Positions 1-9,609 of a stretch of 64,000 nt of DNA are shown here, piece after piece. How positions within the stretch are numbered: position 1 is the first letter of the stretch; every line of letters starts with the position of its first letter. This stretch comes from Ramlibacter sp. PS4R-6 (GTDB taxonomy: Bacteria; Pseudomonadota; Gammaproteobacteria; Burkholderiales; Burkholderiaceae_C): contig NZ_JBBHKA010000001.1 in the NCBI RefSeq assembly GCF_037572775.1, forward strand, positions 1,178,001 to 1,242,000. Reading direction: 5' to 3'. The position numbers and the translations under genes were made by a program. The notes beneath the pieces were generated by a model. That model searched no databases, had not been told where the DNA came from, and saw only the letters and a list, made by a program, of their open reading frames with translations.

Positions 1-59
1 TGGCGCAGGCGCGAGGAAGCCCGCCCGTAAAATCAGCGGTTTCCCCCGGCCTTTCCTCG

Positions 60-968
60 ATGTTGACGTTCCAGCAGATCATCCTGAAGCTCCAGTCCTA
101 CTGGGACGGGAAGGGCTGCGCGCTCCTGCAGCCCTACGACATGGAGGTGGGCGCGGGCACGTCGCACACCGCCACCTTCCTGCGCGCGCTGGGCCCCGAG
201 CCGTGGAAGGCCGCGTACGTGCAGCCCAGCCGCCGCCCCAAGGACGGCCGCTACGGCGAGAACCCCAACCGCCTGCAGCATTACTACCAGTACCAGGTGG
301 TGCTCAAGCCCGCGCCCGCGAACATCCTCGAGCTCTACCTCGGCTCGCTCGCAGCGCTGGGCTTCGACCTGAAGAAGAACGACATCCGTTTCGTCGAGGA
401 CGATTGGGAGAACCCGACGCTCGGCGCGTGGGGTCTCGGTTGGGAAGTGTGGCTCAACGGCATGGAGGTCACGCAGTTCACCTACTTCCAGCAGGTGGGC
501 GGGCTCGACTGCAAGCCGATCACGGGCGAGATCACCTACGGCCTGGAGCGCCTGGCGATGTACCTGCAGGGCGTGGAGAACGTGTACGACCTGAAGTGGA
601 CCGACACGATGTCGTACGGCGACGTCTACAAGCAGAACGAGGTCGAGCAGTCGGCCTACAACTTCGAGCACAGCGACGCCGACTTCCTGTTCCAGGCCTT
701 CGCGGCGCACGAGAAGCAGGCGAAGTACCTGATGGAACAGCAGCTCGCGCTGCCCGCCTACGAGCAGGTGCTCAAGGCGGCGCACAGCTTCAACCTGCTG
801 GATGCGCGCGGCGCGATCAGCGTGACGGAACGCGCGGCCTACATCGGCCGCATCCGCAATCTGGCGCGGGCCGTCGCGCAAAGCTATTACGACAGCCGCG
901 AACGCCTGGGCTTCCCGATGGCGCCGAAGGAGTGGGTGGCGCAGATGCCGAAGAAGGAAGCGGCATGA
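60..968 (+). CDS. glyQ: Glycyl-tRNA synthetase alpha subunit
   Basis: Class II aminoacyl-tRNA synthetase catalytic subunit; with GlyS it forms the alpha2beta2 enzyme that charges tRNA-Gly in the cytoplasm. The 302-residue product matches the usual family length (about 300) and begins with the typical [15 protein letters not shown] segment, so the first ATG is taken as start. Conserved stretches such as [12 protein letters not shown] and the [26 protein letters not shown] region (rough residues 145-170) are present and uninterrupted. It overlaps glyS by four bases (ATGA), indicating translational coupling of the two subunits. Only 59 bases of upstream DNA are visible; a TAAAAT at 28-33 could be a -10 element, with no convincing -35. 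Confidence 0.97.
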   Translation: MLTFQQIILKLQSYWDGKGCALLQPYDMEVGAGTSHTATFLRALGPEPWKAAYVQPSRRPKDGRYGENPNRLQHYYQYQVVLKPAPANILELYLGSLAALGFDLKKNDIRFVEDDWENPTLGAWGLGWEVWLNGMEVTQFTYFQQVGGLDCKPITGEITYGLERLAMYLQGVENVYDLKWTDTMSYGDVYKQNEVEQSAYNFEHSDADFLFQAFAAHEKQAKYLMEQQLALPAYEQVLKAAHSFNLLDARGAISVTERAAYIGRIRNLARAVAQSYYDSRERLGFPMAPKEWVAQMPKKEAA

Positions 969-3073
969 CGAAGAAAAACCTGCTGGTGGAACTCTTCGTC
1001 GAGGAGTTGCCGCCCAAGGCGCTGAAGAAGCTGGGCGAGGCGTTCTCGGGCACCCTGCTCGAACAGCTCAAGGCCCAGGGCCTCGCGACCGCCGAATCGA
1101 AGGTGACGGCCTTCGCTTCGCCGCGACGCCTCGGGGCGCACGTGACGGCAGTTGCTGCACAAGGCGCCGACAAGCCGCTGTCGCAGAAACTCATGCCGGT
1201 GAGCGTGGGCCTCGACGCGAACGGCCAGCCCACGCCCGCGCTCGTCAAGAAGCTGCAGTCGCTGGGCGCGGACGCATCCGCTGCTGCCGGCCTGAAGCGC
1301 GCGATGGACGGCAAGGCCGAAGCACTCTTCTACGAAAGCACGGCCAAGGGCGCCACGTTGGCCGAAGGGCTGCAGAAGGCGCTGGGCGAAGCGATCGCCA
1401 AGCTGCCGATCCCGAAGGTGATGACCTACCAGCTGGCCGACGGCTGGAGCGACGTGAAGTTCGTGCGCCCCGCGCACCGGCTCGTCGCGCTGCATGGCGA
1501 CCAGGTCGTGCCCGTGACTGCGCTCGGCCTGAAGGCCGGCAACCAGACCGAAGGCCACCGCTTCGAGAGCACCAAGGCACCGCTTCCCATTGGCAATGCG
1601 GACGCTTATGAGTCGCAGATGCTGGAAGAGGGCCGGGTCATCGCCTCCTTCGACAAGCGCCGCGCCGAGATCGCCAAGCAGCTCGAAGCGGCCGCGCAAA
1701 AAGTCGGCGGGGGCGCCAAGCCGGTCGACGACGACGCGCTGCTCGACGAAGTCACCGCCCTCGTCGAGCGCCCCAATGTGCTCACCTGCGAATTCGAGCG
1801 CGAGTTCCTGGGCGTGCCGCAGGAGTGCCTCATCCTCACGATGAAGGCCAACCAGAAGTACTTCCCGCTGCTGGACGCCCAGGGCAAGCTCACGAACAAG
1901 TTCCTCGTGGTGAGCAACATCCGCCCGCAGGACGCGAGCGCCGTCACCGGCGGCAACGAGCGCGTGGTGCGCCCGCGCCTGGCCGACGCCAAGTTCTTCT
2001 TCGACCAGGACCGCAAGAAGCCGCTCGCCGCGCGCGTGGCCGGCCTGGGCAAGGTCGTGTACCACAACAAGCTCGGCACGCAAGGCGAGCGCATCGAGCG
2101 CGTGCGCGCGATCGCGAAGGTGATCGGCGCGCAGCTGGGCAGCGATGCGCTGGCGCAGCACGCCGACCGCGCCGCCGAACTCGCCAAGGCCGACCTGCTC
2201 ACCGACATGGTGGGCGAGTTCCCCGAGCTGCAGGGCACCATGGGCCGCTACTACGCGCTGCACGACGGCCTGGGCGCGGAAATCGCCGACGCGATCGAGG
2301 ACCACTACAAGCCGCGCTTTGCCGGCGACACGCTGCCGCGCAACGACGTCGGCATCGTGGTCGCGCTGGCCGACAAGCTCGAGACGCTCGCGGGCCTCTT
2401 CGCCATCGGGCAGCTGCCCACCGGCGACAAGGACCCCTTCGCGCTGCGCCGCCACGCGCTGGGCATCGTGCGCATGCTGATGGAAAGGGACCTGAAGCTG
2501 GACCTGGGCGCGCTCGTGAAGGAAGCGCTGGGCCTGTTCCCGCAAGCCACCGACCAGACCGCGCAGCAGCTCACGACCTTCATCTACGAACGCCTGGCGG
2601 GCCAGTTGCGCGAGCAGGGCTACAGCGCGCAGGAAGTCGAAGCGGTGCTGGCGCTGCAGCCGCAGCGCCTGGGCGACGTGGCCAAGCGCCTCGCGGCCGT
2701 GCGCGCCTTTGCTTCGCTGCCGGAAGCGCCCGCGCTCGCCGCGGCCAACAAGCGCATCGGCAACATCCTGAAGAAGGCCGAGGGCGGCGTGCAGGCGCGC
2801 GTGAACGAATCGCTGCTGAAGGAAAGCGCCGAGCAGGCGCTTTTCGCCGCGATGAAGGACATCACGCCGCGCGCCGACGCGCAGTTCCAGTCCGGCGACC
2901 ACCAGGCGTCGCTGCAGACGCTGGCCGCGCTGCGCACCCCGGTCGACACCTTCTTCGACGACGTGATGGTCAACGCGGACGACGCGCAGCTGCGCGCCAA
3001 CCGCCTCGGCCTGCTCGCCACCCTGCACGGCGCGATGAACCGCGTCGCCGACCTCTCGAAGCTGGCCGCATGA
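965..3073 (+). CDS. glyS: Glycyl-tRNA synthetase beta subunit
   Basis: Beta subunit of tetrameric glycyl-tRNA synthetase, which binds tRNA-Gly for the alpha subunit. The 702-residue product has the expected N-terminus ([16 protein letters not shown]) and the family's central HD-like segment and C-terminal anticodon-binding (DALR-type) region ending near VADLSKLAA. The open frame extends far upstream, but the start is fixed by N-terminal homology and by the four-base ATGA overlap with glyQ. It in turn overlaps the next gene by four bases at its own stop, so glyQ, glyS and the heptose phosphatase gene are almost certainly cotranscribed. Nothing in the sequence suggests damage. Confidence 0.96.
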   Translation: MTKKNLLVELFVEELPPKALKKLGEAFSGTLLEQLKAQGLATAESKVTAFASPRRLGAHVTAVAAQGADKPLSQKLMPVSVGLDANGQPTPALVKKLQSLGADASAAAGLKRAMDGKAEALFYESTAKGATLAEGLQKALGEAIAKLPIPKVMTYQLADGWSDVKFVRPAHRLVALHGDQVVPVTALGLKAGNQTEGHRFESTKAPLPIGNADAYESQMLEEGRVIASFDKRRAEIAKQLEAAAQKVGGGAKPVDDDALLDEVTALVERPNVLTCEFEREFLGVPQECLILTMKANQKYFPLLDAQGKLTNKFLVVSNIRPQDASAVTGGNERVVRPRLADAKFFFDQDRKKPLAARVAGLGKVVYHNKLGTQGERIERVRAIAKVIGAQLGSDALAQHADRAAELAKADLLTDMVGEFPELQGTMGRYYALHDGLGAEIADAIEDHYKPRFAGDTLPRNDVGIVVALADKLETLAGLFAIGQLPTGDKDPFALRRHALGIVRMLMERDLKLDLGALVKEALGLFPQATDQTAQQLTTFIYERLAGQLREQGYSAQEVEAVLALQPQRLGDVAKRLAAVRAFASLPEAPALAAANKRIGNILKKAEGGVQARVNESLLKESAEQALFAAMKDITPRADAQFQSGDHQASLQTLAALRTPVDTFFDDVMVNADDAQLRANRLGLLATLHGAMNRVADLSKLAA

Positions 3074-3639
3074 AACTCGTCATCCTCGACCGCGACGGCA
3101 CCATCAACGCCGACAGCGACGAGTACATCAAGTCGCCGGAGGAGTGGCAGCCGCTGCCCGGCGCGCTGGAAGCGATCGCGCGCCTGAACCACGCCGGCTG
3201 GCATGCGGTGATCGCATCGAACCAGTCGGGCCTGGGCCGCGGCCTCTTCGACGTCGCCTCGCTCAACGCCATGCACGCCAAGATGCACAAGATGCTGTCG
3301 GCGCAGGGCGGCCGCATCGACGCGGTGTTCTACTGCCCGCACACGCCCGACGAAGGCTGCCGCTGCCGCAAGCCGCAGCCGGGGCTCTTCGAGCAGATCG
3401 CCGAGCGCTTCGGCGTGGACCTCAAGGGCGTGCCCGTCGTCGGCGACGGCCTGCGCGACCTGCAGGCCGGCTCGGCTGCCGGCTGCGAGCCGCACCTGGT
3501 GCTCACCGGCAAGGGCGCGGCGCTCAAGGGCCTGCCGCTGCCGCCGGAGTACCCGGCCGGCACGCGCACGCACGAGGACCTCGCCGCCTTCGCCGACTGG
3601 CTGATCACCACGCGCCACGGGGGGGCCAAGCCGGCCTGA
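3070..3639 (+). CDS. gmhB: D-glycero-beta-D-manno-heptose 1,7-bisphosphate 7-phosphatase
   Basis: HAD-superfamily phosphatase of the ADP-heptose pathway that feeds the LPS inner core. The 189-residue product is the usual GmhB size. It opens with the catalytic motif LDRDGTIN (nucleophile Asp7 and acid/base Asp9), and carries the family's zinc-binding insert CPHTPDEGCRCRKPQPG around residues 94-110 (Cys, His, Cys, Cys). A VVGDGLRDLQAG motif supplies the metal-binding Asp of HAD motif IV. The ATG overlaps the glyS stop (ATGA), placing it in the glyQS transcript, and plsC follows after two bases. Colocation with glyQS and an acyltransferase is a familiar betaproteobacterial arrangement. Confidence 0.94.
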   Translation: MKLVILDRDGTINADSDEYIKSPEEWQPLPGALEAIARLNHAGWHAVIASNQSGLGRGLFDVASLNAMHAKMHKMLSAQGGRIDAVFYCPHTPDEGCRCRKPQPGLFEQIAERFGVDLKGVPVVGDGLRDLQAGSAAGCEPHLVLTGKGAALKGLPLPPEYPAGTRTHEDLAAFADWLITTRHGGAKPA

Positions 3640-3641
3640 CG

Positions 3642-4400
3642 ATGCTGTTCCTGTCCGCCCTGCGCTCCCTCGTCCACGGCGTGTGGATGCTGGTGACCGT
3701 GATCCCCTGGGGGATCATGATGGTGACCGCCTCGCTTTTCGTGGACGGCGTGACGATGTACCGCCTGGCGCAGGGCTGGCTGTGGTTGGCCATGCGCGGC
3801 CTGCAGCTGATCTGCGGCGTGCGCTGGCGTGTGACCGGCTACGAGAACCTGCCGGTGGGGCAGACCAGCCCGGCCATCCTGCTCGTCAAGCACCAGTCCA
3901 CGCTCGAGACCTTCCTGATGCCGGTGCTCATGCCGCACCCGCTGGCCTACGTCTTCAAGCGCGAGCTGCTCTACATTCCCTTCTTCGGCTGGGCGATGGC
4001 GCGGCTGGACATGATCCACATCGACCGCAGCCAGCGCGCGCAGGCCTTCTCCAAGGTCGTGGCGCAGGGCAAGGGCCTGCTGGCGCGCGGCATCTGGATC
4101 ATCATGTTCCCCGAAGGCACGCGCATCCCGCGCGGGCAGGTGGGCGTGTACAAGCACGGCGGCACGCGCCTGGCGGTGGAGACGGGCGCGCCCGTCATCC
4201 CCATTGCCGTCAATTCCGCCCGGGTGTGGCCGCGCAAGGCCTTCGTCAAGCGCCCCGGCGTGGTCGACGTGGTGATCGGCAAGCCCATTCCCAGCCAGGG
4301 CCGCGACCCCGACGACCTGATCCGCGAGGTGCAGGCCTGGATCGAAGGGCAGATGCGCGAGCTGGACCCCGAGGCCTACACCGAAGACGTCCGCGTCTAG
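3642..4400 (+). CDS. plsC: 1-acyl-sn-glycerol-3-phosphate acyltransferase (PlsC family)
   Basis: Membrane-associated acyltransferase that converts lysophosphatidic acid to phosphatidic acid. The 252-residue product has N-terminal hydrophobic segments (about residues 8-35 and 45-60), the acyltransferase block I as KHQSTLET, which is an HX4E variant of HX4D, and block III as FPEGTR (about residues 155-160). The start lies two bases after the gmhB stop, so it ends a four-gene run with glyQ, glyS and gmhB. Substrate and in vivo role are inferred from family membership; betaproteobacteria often carry several PlsC paralogues, so this may not be the main enzyme. Confidence 0.87.
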   Translation: MLFLSALRSLVHGVWMLVTVIPWGIMMVTASLFVDGVTMYRLAQGWLWLAMRGLQLICGVRWRVTGYENLPVGQTSPAILLVKHQSTLETFLMPVLMPHPLAYVFKRELLYIPFFGWAMARLDMIHIDRSQRAQAFSKVVAQGKGLLARGIWIIMFPEGTRIPRGQVGVYKHGGTRLAVETGAPVIPIAVNSARVWPRKAFVKRPGVVDVVIGKPIPSQGRDPDDLIREVQAWIEGQMRELDPEAYTEDVRV

Positions 4401-4481
4401 TCGCATCCACGCATCAGCCCCGTCGGGTTAGTCCCATCGCGCTATCGATCCCGTAGCGGGTCGCCGCTAAACTCCCTCGCC

Positions 4482-5387
4482 ATGCACCGGCTGTTGCAGC
4501 TCACCCTGGATTTCTTCGACGCGGTTCCCGCTGCCCCGGCCGACGCACAGCCGAAGCGCGAGGCCCCGCGCAAGCCGCGCGAGGACAAGCCCCTGGTCGC
4601 GGCGACCACGCCCGAACCGCGCCTGGACGAAGTGCTGCACCCGGCGTCGTTCCGCCACCCGCGCGCCAACCGCGAGGCGGTGCTGGGCGATTCCGTCGTG
4701 GCCTTCGAGTTCAAGCGCTCGCGCCGCCGCAACATCGGCTTCATGGTCGGCCCCGAAGGGCTGACGGTGAGCGCGCCGCGCTGGGTGCCGCTCTACGAGG
4801 TGGACACCGCGGTGCGCAGCAAGACGCCGTGGATCCTGAAGAAGCTGGGCGAGGTGCACGAGCGCCAGCGCCGCATCGAATCGGCGCGCATCGAATGGCG
4901 CGACGGCGCGCGCTTCCCGTTCCTCGGCGAGGAGGTCGAGCTGGTGCTGGACCCGCGCGCCTCCGGCGCCGTGCTCGAAAGCGACGCCGGGCTGCCACCG
5001 CGGCGCCTGCGCGTCGGGCTGCCGCAGCAGGCCGAGCCTTCGCAGGTGCGCGACGCGGTGCAGGCCTGGCTGATGCGCCGGGCGCACACGCTCTTCACCG
5101 AGCGGCTCGACCACTACGCGCCGCTGCTGCGCGTGCGCTGGAAGAAGCTCGCGCTGTCGAACGCCGGCACGCGCTGGGGCACCGCGCATTCGGACGGCAC
5201 CATCCGCCTGAACTGGCGCCTGGTGCACTTCCGCCTGCCGGTGATCGACTACGTCGTGGCGCACGAGCTGAGCCACCTTCGCGTCATGGACCACAGCCCG
5301 AAGTTCTGGGACACGGTGGCCAGCGTGGTGCCCGACTACGAGCACCTGCGCGGCCAGCTGAAGGACGAGGCGCTGCCGTCCTGGTGA
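4482..5387 (+). CDS. YgjP-type zinc metallopeptidase (DUF45/SprT-like)
   Basis: Predicted cytoplasmic zincin of the YgjP/DUF45 family. The 301-residue product ends in a domain with HELSH at residues 261-265 and a further His at 271, giving the HExxH plus His metal site, followed by the family signature SPKFW. The N-terminal 60 residues are Pro/Arg/Lys-rich and probably disordered; an SRRRNIGFMV segment starts the conserved domain. Just upstream is a short CCCG-tag-CGGG hairpin and a GCTAAACT that could be a -10 element. Physiological substrate is unknown for this family. It sits between the glyQS-gmhB-plsC run and a histidine kinase, on the same strand, without overlap. Confidence 0.82.
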   Translation: MHRLLQLTLDFFDAVPAAPADAQPKREAPRKPREDKPLVAATTPEPRLDEVLHPASFRHPRANREAVLGDSVVAFEFKRSRRRNIGFMVGPEGLTVSAPRWVPLYEVDTAVRSKTPWILKKLGEVHERQRRIESARIEWRDGARFPFLGEEVELVLDPRASGAVLESDAGLPPRRLRVGLPQQAEPSQVRDAVQAWLMRRAHTLFTERLDHYAPLLRVRWKKLALSNAGTRWGTAHSDGTIRLNWRLVHFRLPVIDYVVAHELSHLRVMDHSPKFWDTVASVVPDYEHLRGQLKDEALPSW

Positions 5388-5421
5388 GCCGGGCTACACT
5401 GGCCCGCATCGGGGAGGAAGG

Positions 5422-8052
5422 ATGCAAGTCACACTGAGCTTGCGCGCGCGCCTGCTGGTCGTCATGACCGCGGCGCTGCTGCCGCTGCTGGGCGTGCACC
5501 TCTGGGGCGCGATGCGCGACACGCAGGCGTCCATGGAACTGGCGCGCTCGCAGTTGCGGTTTTCCGCTTCGCTGCTGGCCGCGAACCAGGAGCGCATCGT
5601 CGACACGGTGGAGCAGTTGCTCGGGGCCATCGCGCAGATGCCGGAAATGCGGGCCCTGGACCGCGCCCGCTGCCAGGCCTATTTCGAGTCGCTGCGCGAC
5701 CGCTACCCGGTGTACAGCAACATCGGCCTGATCGACACCGAAGGCCAGGTGCTCTGCCACGCACTCGGCTCGCGCGGCACGCCTTCCGCGCGCGACCGCG
5801 ACTATTTCAACCAGGCGCTGGCGCATCGGCGCTTCGTCATCGGCGAGCCGATCGTCGGGCGCATCGTCAACCAACCCGCGCTGCCCTTCGCGATGCCGGT
5901 GCTGGAGCAGGGCGCGGTCGTGGGCGTCGTGTTCGCCTCGCTCGACCTGCCGCGGGCATCGCGTGAACTGGGCGCAGCCGAGCTCCCCGCTGGGGCGCGG
6001 GTCACGGTGGCGGACCGGCACGGGCACATCCTGATGCAGTTCCCCGCATACGGCGAACTGCTGCGCGCGGCCGTGCACGAGGAGCTGCTGCAGGCGGCGC
6101 GCACGATGCAGCCCTTTTCCGGCGAAGGCCCCGACAGGGCCGGCGAGATGCGGCTGTACGCCCTGGCGCCCACGAAACGGGTCGGCGACCAGGGATTCGT
6201 GGTGCGGGTGGGCCTTCCCGCCGAGGCTGCGAAGCGCGCGACGTGGGAGCGCGGCCGCGAGGAATTCCTCGTGCTGGCCACCGTCATGGCGCTGGCGATG
6301 CTGGCGGTGTGGTGGATCGGCGGGCGGATGATCGTGAAGCCCGCCAAGCAGATCCTCGGCGCGGCGCGGCGCATCGAGCAGGGGCGCCTGGACGCGCGCG
6401 TGCCCGTGCTGCTGGCCGGGCGGCGCGACGAATTCGCGCGCCTGGGCGCGGCGTTCAACCTGATGGCCGACTCCCTGCAGATGCGGCAGGCCGACCTGGA
6501 AGCGGAGCTCGGCCGCAGCCGCGGCGCCTACGCGGTGCTCGACCAGGTGCTCAACAGCATGCAGGAGGGCCTGATCGCCGTGACGCGCGAAGGCAAGTTC
6601 CTGCTGCACAACGCCGCGGCTGGGCGCATCCTGCCGCTGTCGGATGCGCCGGTGCTGCCCGAGCTGTGGCCCGGGCACTTCGGCATCCACTACCCGGGCG
6701 ACCGCACGCCCTACCGCGCCGACGACCTGCCGCTGGTGCGCGCGGCGCTGGGCGAAGGCGAAGGGCAGGCGCTGCTGTTCGTGCGCAATGCGCTGGTGCC
6801 CGAAGGCCGGCTGGTCCAGTGCACCTGGCACCGCATGCAGGGCGACGTGCCCGGCGGGCTCGTGGTGTTCAGCGACGTCACGCAGCTGCAACGGCTGGAG
6901 GCCGAGCAGGCGGCGCACCTCGCGCGGCTGCAGGAGGCGCAGCGCAAGCTGACCGACTCGCAGCGCGTGGGGCGCGTGGGCAACTGGGAGCTGGACCTGC
7001 GCACCGGCCGGCTGTGGTGGTCCGACGAGGTGTACGCGCTGTACGGCATCGCACCCGAGTCCTTCGGCCATGACCTGCAGGCGTTCGAGCTGCTGGTGCA
7101 TGCCGACGACCGCGCGCTGTTCAAGCCGGCGCGCGACCAGGCGCTGCGTGACGGCAAGGTGATGAACCTCGAGTACCGCATCGTGCGGCCGGACGGCTCG
7201 GTGGCCTGGATGCACGAGATCGCCGAGGCCCGCCGCGACGCCTCGGGCGAGCCCGTGTGGTTCGGCGGCGTGGTGCAGGACGTGACCGAGCGCAAGGCGA
7301 TCGCGCTGGAGAACGCGCGCCTGCTCGACGAGGTGCGCGAGCTGAACGCCGGCCTGGAATCGCGCATCGCCGAACGCACGGCGCAGCTGCGCGCGGCCAA
7401 CCAGGAGCTCGAGGCCTTCTCGTATTCGGTGTCGCACGACCTGCGCGCGCCGCTGGGCGCGATCGGCGGCTTCGCGCGCGCGCTGGAGGCCAAGCTGGAG
7501 CCCGGCGGCGACGAGCGCACGCTGCATTACTTCGGGCGCATCCAGGCCGGGGTGCGCAAGATGGAGGAGCTCATCGAAGCGCTGCTGCAGCTGTCGCGCT
7601 TCACGCGCGCGCCGCTGGAGTGGGCCGACGTCGACCTCGGTGCGCTGGCGCGCGAGACGGCGGAGAACCTGCAGCTGCAAGACCCGCAGCGCAAGGTGGA
7701 ACTGCACGTGCAGGACGGCCTGGTCGCGCGCGGCGACGAACGGCTGTTGCGCGCGGCGATCGAGAACCTGGTCGGCAACGCCTGGAAGTTCACCGCGGCG
7801 GTGGCGCAGCCGCGCATCGACGTGGGCCGCAGCGCCGACGGCGCGTTCTACGTGCGCGACAACGGCGTGGGCTTCGACATGGCCTATGCCGACAAGCTCT
7901 TCACCGCTTTCCACCGCCTGCACAAGGAAAGCGAGTTCCCCGGCACGGGCATCGGGCTGGCCACCGTGCGGCGCATCGTCACGCTGCACCAGGGGCGCGT
8001 GTGGGCGCAGTCGCAGCCCGGCGCGGGCACCACCTTCTACTTCACGCTCTGA
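5422..8052 (+). CDS. Membrane sensor histidine kinase with extracytoplasmic sensor, HAMP and two PAS domains
   Basis: Transmembrane sensor kinase of 876 residues. Visible order: TM1 (about 10-28), a periplasmic region of roughly 250 residues resembling double-CACHE sensors, TM2 (about 282-301), HAMP (about 302-358), a PAS-like region (about 370-490), a second PAS with PAC tail ending VVQDVTERK (about 510-620), a coiled coil, HisKA with SVSHDLRAPL (phospho-acceptor His672) and HATPase with N box ENLVGNAWKF, DNGVGFDM and GTGIGLATV. The SVSHDLRAPLGAIGGF block resembles phytochrome-like and bacteriophytochrome-associated kinases. No response regulator gene lies nearby, so it is an orphan. Its 3' end overlaps the convergent MBL hydrolase gene by 16 bases. 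Confidence 0.9.
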   Translation: MQVTLSLRARLLVVMTAALLPLLGVHLWGAMRDTQASMELARSQLRFSASLLAANQERIVDTVEQLLGAIAQMPEMRALDRARCQAYFESLRDRYPVYSNIGLIDTEGQVLCHALGSRGTPSARDRDYFNQALAHRRFVIGEPIVGRIVNQPALPFAMPVLEQGAVVGVVFASLDLPRASRELGAAELPAGARVTVADRHGHILMQFPAYGELLRAAVHEELLQAARTMQPFSGEGPDRAGEMRLYALAPTKRVGDQGFVVRVGLPAEAAKRATWERGREEFLVLATVMALAMLAVWWIGGRMIVKPAKQILGAARRIEQGRLDARVPVLLAGRRDEFARLGAAFNLMADSLQMRQADLEAELGRSRGAYAVLDQVLNSMQEGLIAVTREGKFLLHNAAAGRILPLSDAPVLPELWPGHFGIHYPGDRTPYRADDLPLVRAALGEGEGQALLFVRNALVPEGRLVQCTWHRMQGDVPGGLVVFSDVTQLQRLEAEQAAHLARLQEAQRKLTDSQRVGRVGNWELDLRTGRLWWSDEVYALYGIAPESFGHDLQAFELLVHADDRALFKPARDQALRDGKVMNLEYRIVRPDGSVAWMHEIAEARRDASGEPVWFGGVVQDVTERKAIALENARLLDEVRELNAGLESRIAERTAQLRAANQELEAFSYSVSHDLRAPLGAIGGFARALEAKLEPGGDERTLHYFGRIQAGVRKMEELIEALLQLSRFTRAPLEWADVDLGALARETAENLQLQDPQRKVELHVQDGLVARGDERLLRAAIENLVGNAWKFTAAVAQPRIDVGRSADGAFYVRDNGVGFDMAYADKLFTAFHRLHKESEFPGTGIGLATVRRIVTLHQGRVWAQSQPGAGTTFYFTL

Positions 8053-9095
8053 AAGCGCCAGACGCCGTCGGCGTCGCGGGCGCGCGCGAGGCGTCCCTCG
8101 TGCCACAGCGCGTGCAGGTGCGCCACCGATTCGCCCATCGCGAAGGTCGTCTGGTGCAGGTCGAGGGCGCGCTTGAACAGCACCGGCAGGACATCGGCGG
8201 CCGACTTCGCGCCGGCCGAGCACGCCTCGACCACTTCGGCCAGCCGCTCGTCGTGGTGGTCGTGCAGCTGCTTCACGCGCTCGTGGATGCCGCGGAAGGG
8301 CTTGCCGTGCGAGGGCAGCGCCAGCGTGCCTTCGGGCAGTGCGTCGAAGCGGTCGATGGACGCCAGGAACAGGCGCAGCGGGTCCGACTCGGGCTCGACG
8401 TCGTACACGCTCACGTTGGTCGAGATGCGGGGCAGCAGCATGTCGCCCGAGATGAGCACCTGCAGTTCCTCGCAGAACAGCGAGATGTGTTCCGGCGCGT
8501 GGCCGTAGCCGGAGATGCAGCGCCAGGTGCGCCCGCCGATGGCGACGCGGTCGCCGTCCTGCAGGCGGCGAAAGCGCGGCGGCACCTTCGGCACCATCCC
8601 GGGGTAGTAGCTGGCGCGGGCGCGAATCTTCTCCAGCGACTCCGGGTCCGTGAGGCCGTGCGACGCGAAGAAATCCGCGGCTGCGGCGCCGCCGAAGCCC
8701 GTGGTCGACTGCGAGGCCAGGCGCGCCGCGTTGAAATCGGTGGCGCTGATCCACAGCGGCGCGTTCCAGCGCTCGCACAGCCACCAGGCCAGGCCGATGT
8801 GGTCGGGGTGCATGTGCGTGACGATCACGCGCAGGATGGGCAGGCCTTCGAGCTGCGTCGCGAACACCTCTTCCCACTGCGCCTGCGCTTCCTCGCGGCT
8901 GATGCAGCAGTCGACCACGGTCCAGCCGGCGCGGCCGTCGATCTCGTCCCGCAGCAGCCACAGGTTGATGTGGTCCAGCGCGAAGGGCAGCGCCATGCGG
9001 ATCCAGCGCACGCCCGGCGCGACCTCGAGCGTCGTGCCCGGCGCGGGCAGGGTGTCGCCAAACGGGTACTCCAGGCGGGCTTCGAGGGCGTTCAT
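8037..9095 (-). CDS. MBL-fold metallo-hydrolase
   Basis: Metallo-beta-lactamase-fold hydrolase of 352 residues. The metal site THMHPDHIG is at residues 93-100 (HxHxDH), with further ligands expected in GYGHAPEHIS and SGDMLLPR. A C-terminal winged-helix-like tail follows, as in the LACTB2/glyoxalase-II-like subgroup. The open frame continues upstream of the chosen ATG but those residues lie across the regulatory palindrome, so the ATG at 9095 is preferred. It is divergent from a MerR-family gene, which suggests that regulator controls it. In related bacteria this MerR type governs leucine/acyl-CoA catabolism, so an acyl-thioester or related substrate is possible but unproven. Confidence 0.85.
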   Translation of the reverse strand: MNALEARLEYPFGDTLPAPGTTLEVAPGVRWIRMALPFALDHINLWLLRDEIDGRAGWTVVDCCISREEAQAQWEEVFATQLEGLPILRVIVTHMHPDHIGLAWWLCERWNAPLWISATDFNAARLASQSTTGFGGAAAADFFASHGLTDPESLEKIRARASYYPGMVPKVPPRFRRLQDGDRVAIGGRTWRCISGYGHAPEHISLFCEELQVLISGDMLLPRISTNVSVYDVEPESDPLRLFLASIDRFDALPEGTLALPSHGKPFRGIHERVKQLHDHHDERLAEVVEACSAGAKSAADVLPVLFKRALDLHQTTFAMGESVAHLHALWHEGRLARARDADGVWRFQSVK

Positions 9096-9112
9096 CGGGG
9101 GATCGTTCAGGT

Positions 9113-9132
9113 TGACGTTGACGTAAACGTCA
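9113..9132. promoter_or_regulatory. Probable MerR-family (LiuR-like) operator
   Basis: TGACGTTGACGTAAACGTCA is a 20-base palindrome with only one mismatched pair (positions 9120/9125). It lies 18 bases upstream of the MBL hydrolase start and 60 bases upstream of the MerR-family gene start, in the single gap between these divergent genes. The ACGTnnACGT character resembles sites reported for LiuR-type MerR regulators of branched-chain amino acid catabolism. Direct observation: symmetry and position. Inference: bound by the adjacent MerR protein to control both genes. Confidence 0.7.
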
Positions 9133-9192
9133 GATGTGAGGCATTCTAGGCGGCGCGCCGGCCCGCAAGCTGTCGCGCGGCATACAGCACCC

Positions 9193-9600
9193 ATGGCCAC
9201 CCCCACCTACACGATCAGCGACCTGGCGAAGGAATTCGACCTCACGACGCGCGCGATGCGCTTCTACGAGGACATGGGGCTGCTGCAGCCGCAACGCACC
9301 GGCCCCGGCGGGCGCAACCGCGTCTACAGCGCGCGCGACCGCACGCGCCTGAAGCTCACGCTGCGCGCCAAGCGCCTGGGGCTTTCGCTCACCGAGGCGA
9401 AAGAGATCATCGACATGTACGACAGCCCGCGCGACACCGGGCCGCAGCTGAAGAAGTTCCTCGCGGTGCTGGCGCAGCACCGCAAGCAGCTGGAAGACCA
9501 GATGGCGGACCTGCAGGCGCAGCTGGACGAAGTGAAGGTGCACGAGAAGGAAGCGCGCACCCTGCTCGCGAAGTCCGAAAAAGGCCGCCAGGCGGCCTGA
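9193..9600 (+). CDS. MerR-family transcriptional regulator (LiuR-like)
   Basis: DNA-binding regulator of 135 residues. An N-terminal winged helix-turn-helix opens with YTISDLAKEFDLTTRAMRFYEDMGLL, followed by the wing segment GGRNRVYSARDRTRLKL and a C-terminal dimerisation coiled coil (about residues 85-125). There is no C-terminal metal- or drug-binding domain and no cysteine cluster, which argues against metal sensing and fits the short LiuR-type MerR proteins that respond to acyl-CoA-pathway signals. It is divergent from the MBL hydrolase gene with a palindromic operator between them, suggesting joint control and autoregulation. The usual isovaleryl-CoA dehydrogenase/liu genes are not seen next to it here. 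Confidence 0.85.
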   Translation: MATPTYTISDLAKEFDLTTRAMRFYEDMGLLQPQRTGPGGRNRVYSARDRTRLKLTLRAKRLGLSLTEAKEIIDMYDSPRDTGPQLKKFLAVLAQHRKQLEDQMADLQAQLDEVKVHEKEARTLLAKSEKGRQAA

Positions 9601-9609
9601 GGCGCGCCG

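Noticed and set aside
1-59. Promoter of glyQ
   Set aside because: Only a TAAAAT is visible and no matching -35; upstream DNA is outside the window, so it is not listed as a feature.
5284-8961. Very long minus-strand open frame opposite the histidine kinase
   Set aside because: Low-complexity Arg/Ala/Gly/His-rich translation, no domains, and it lies antisense to a clearly real gene; high G+C suppresses stop codons in shadow frames.
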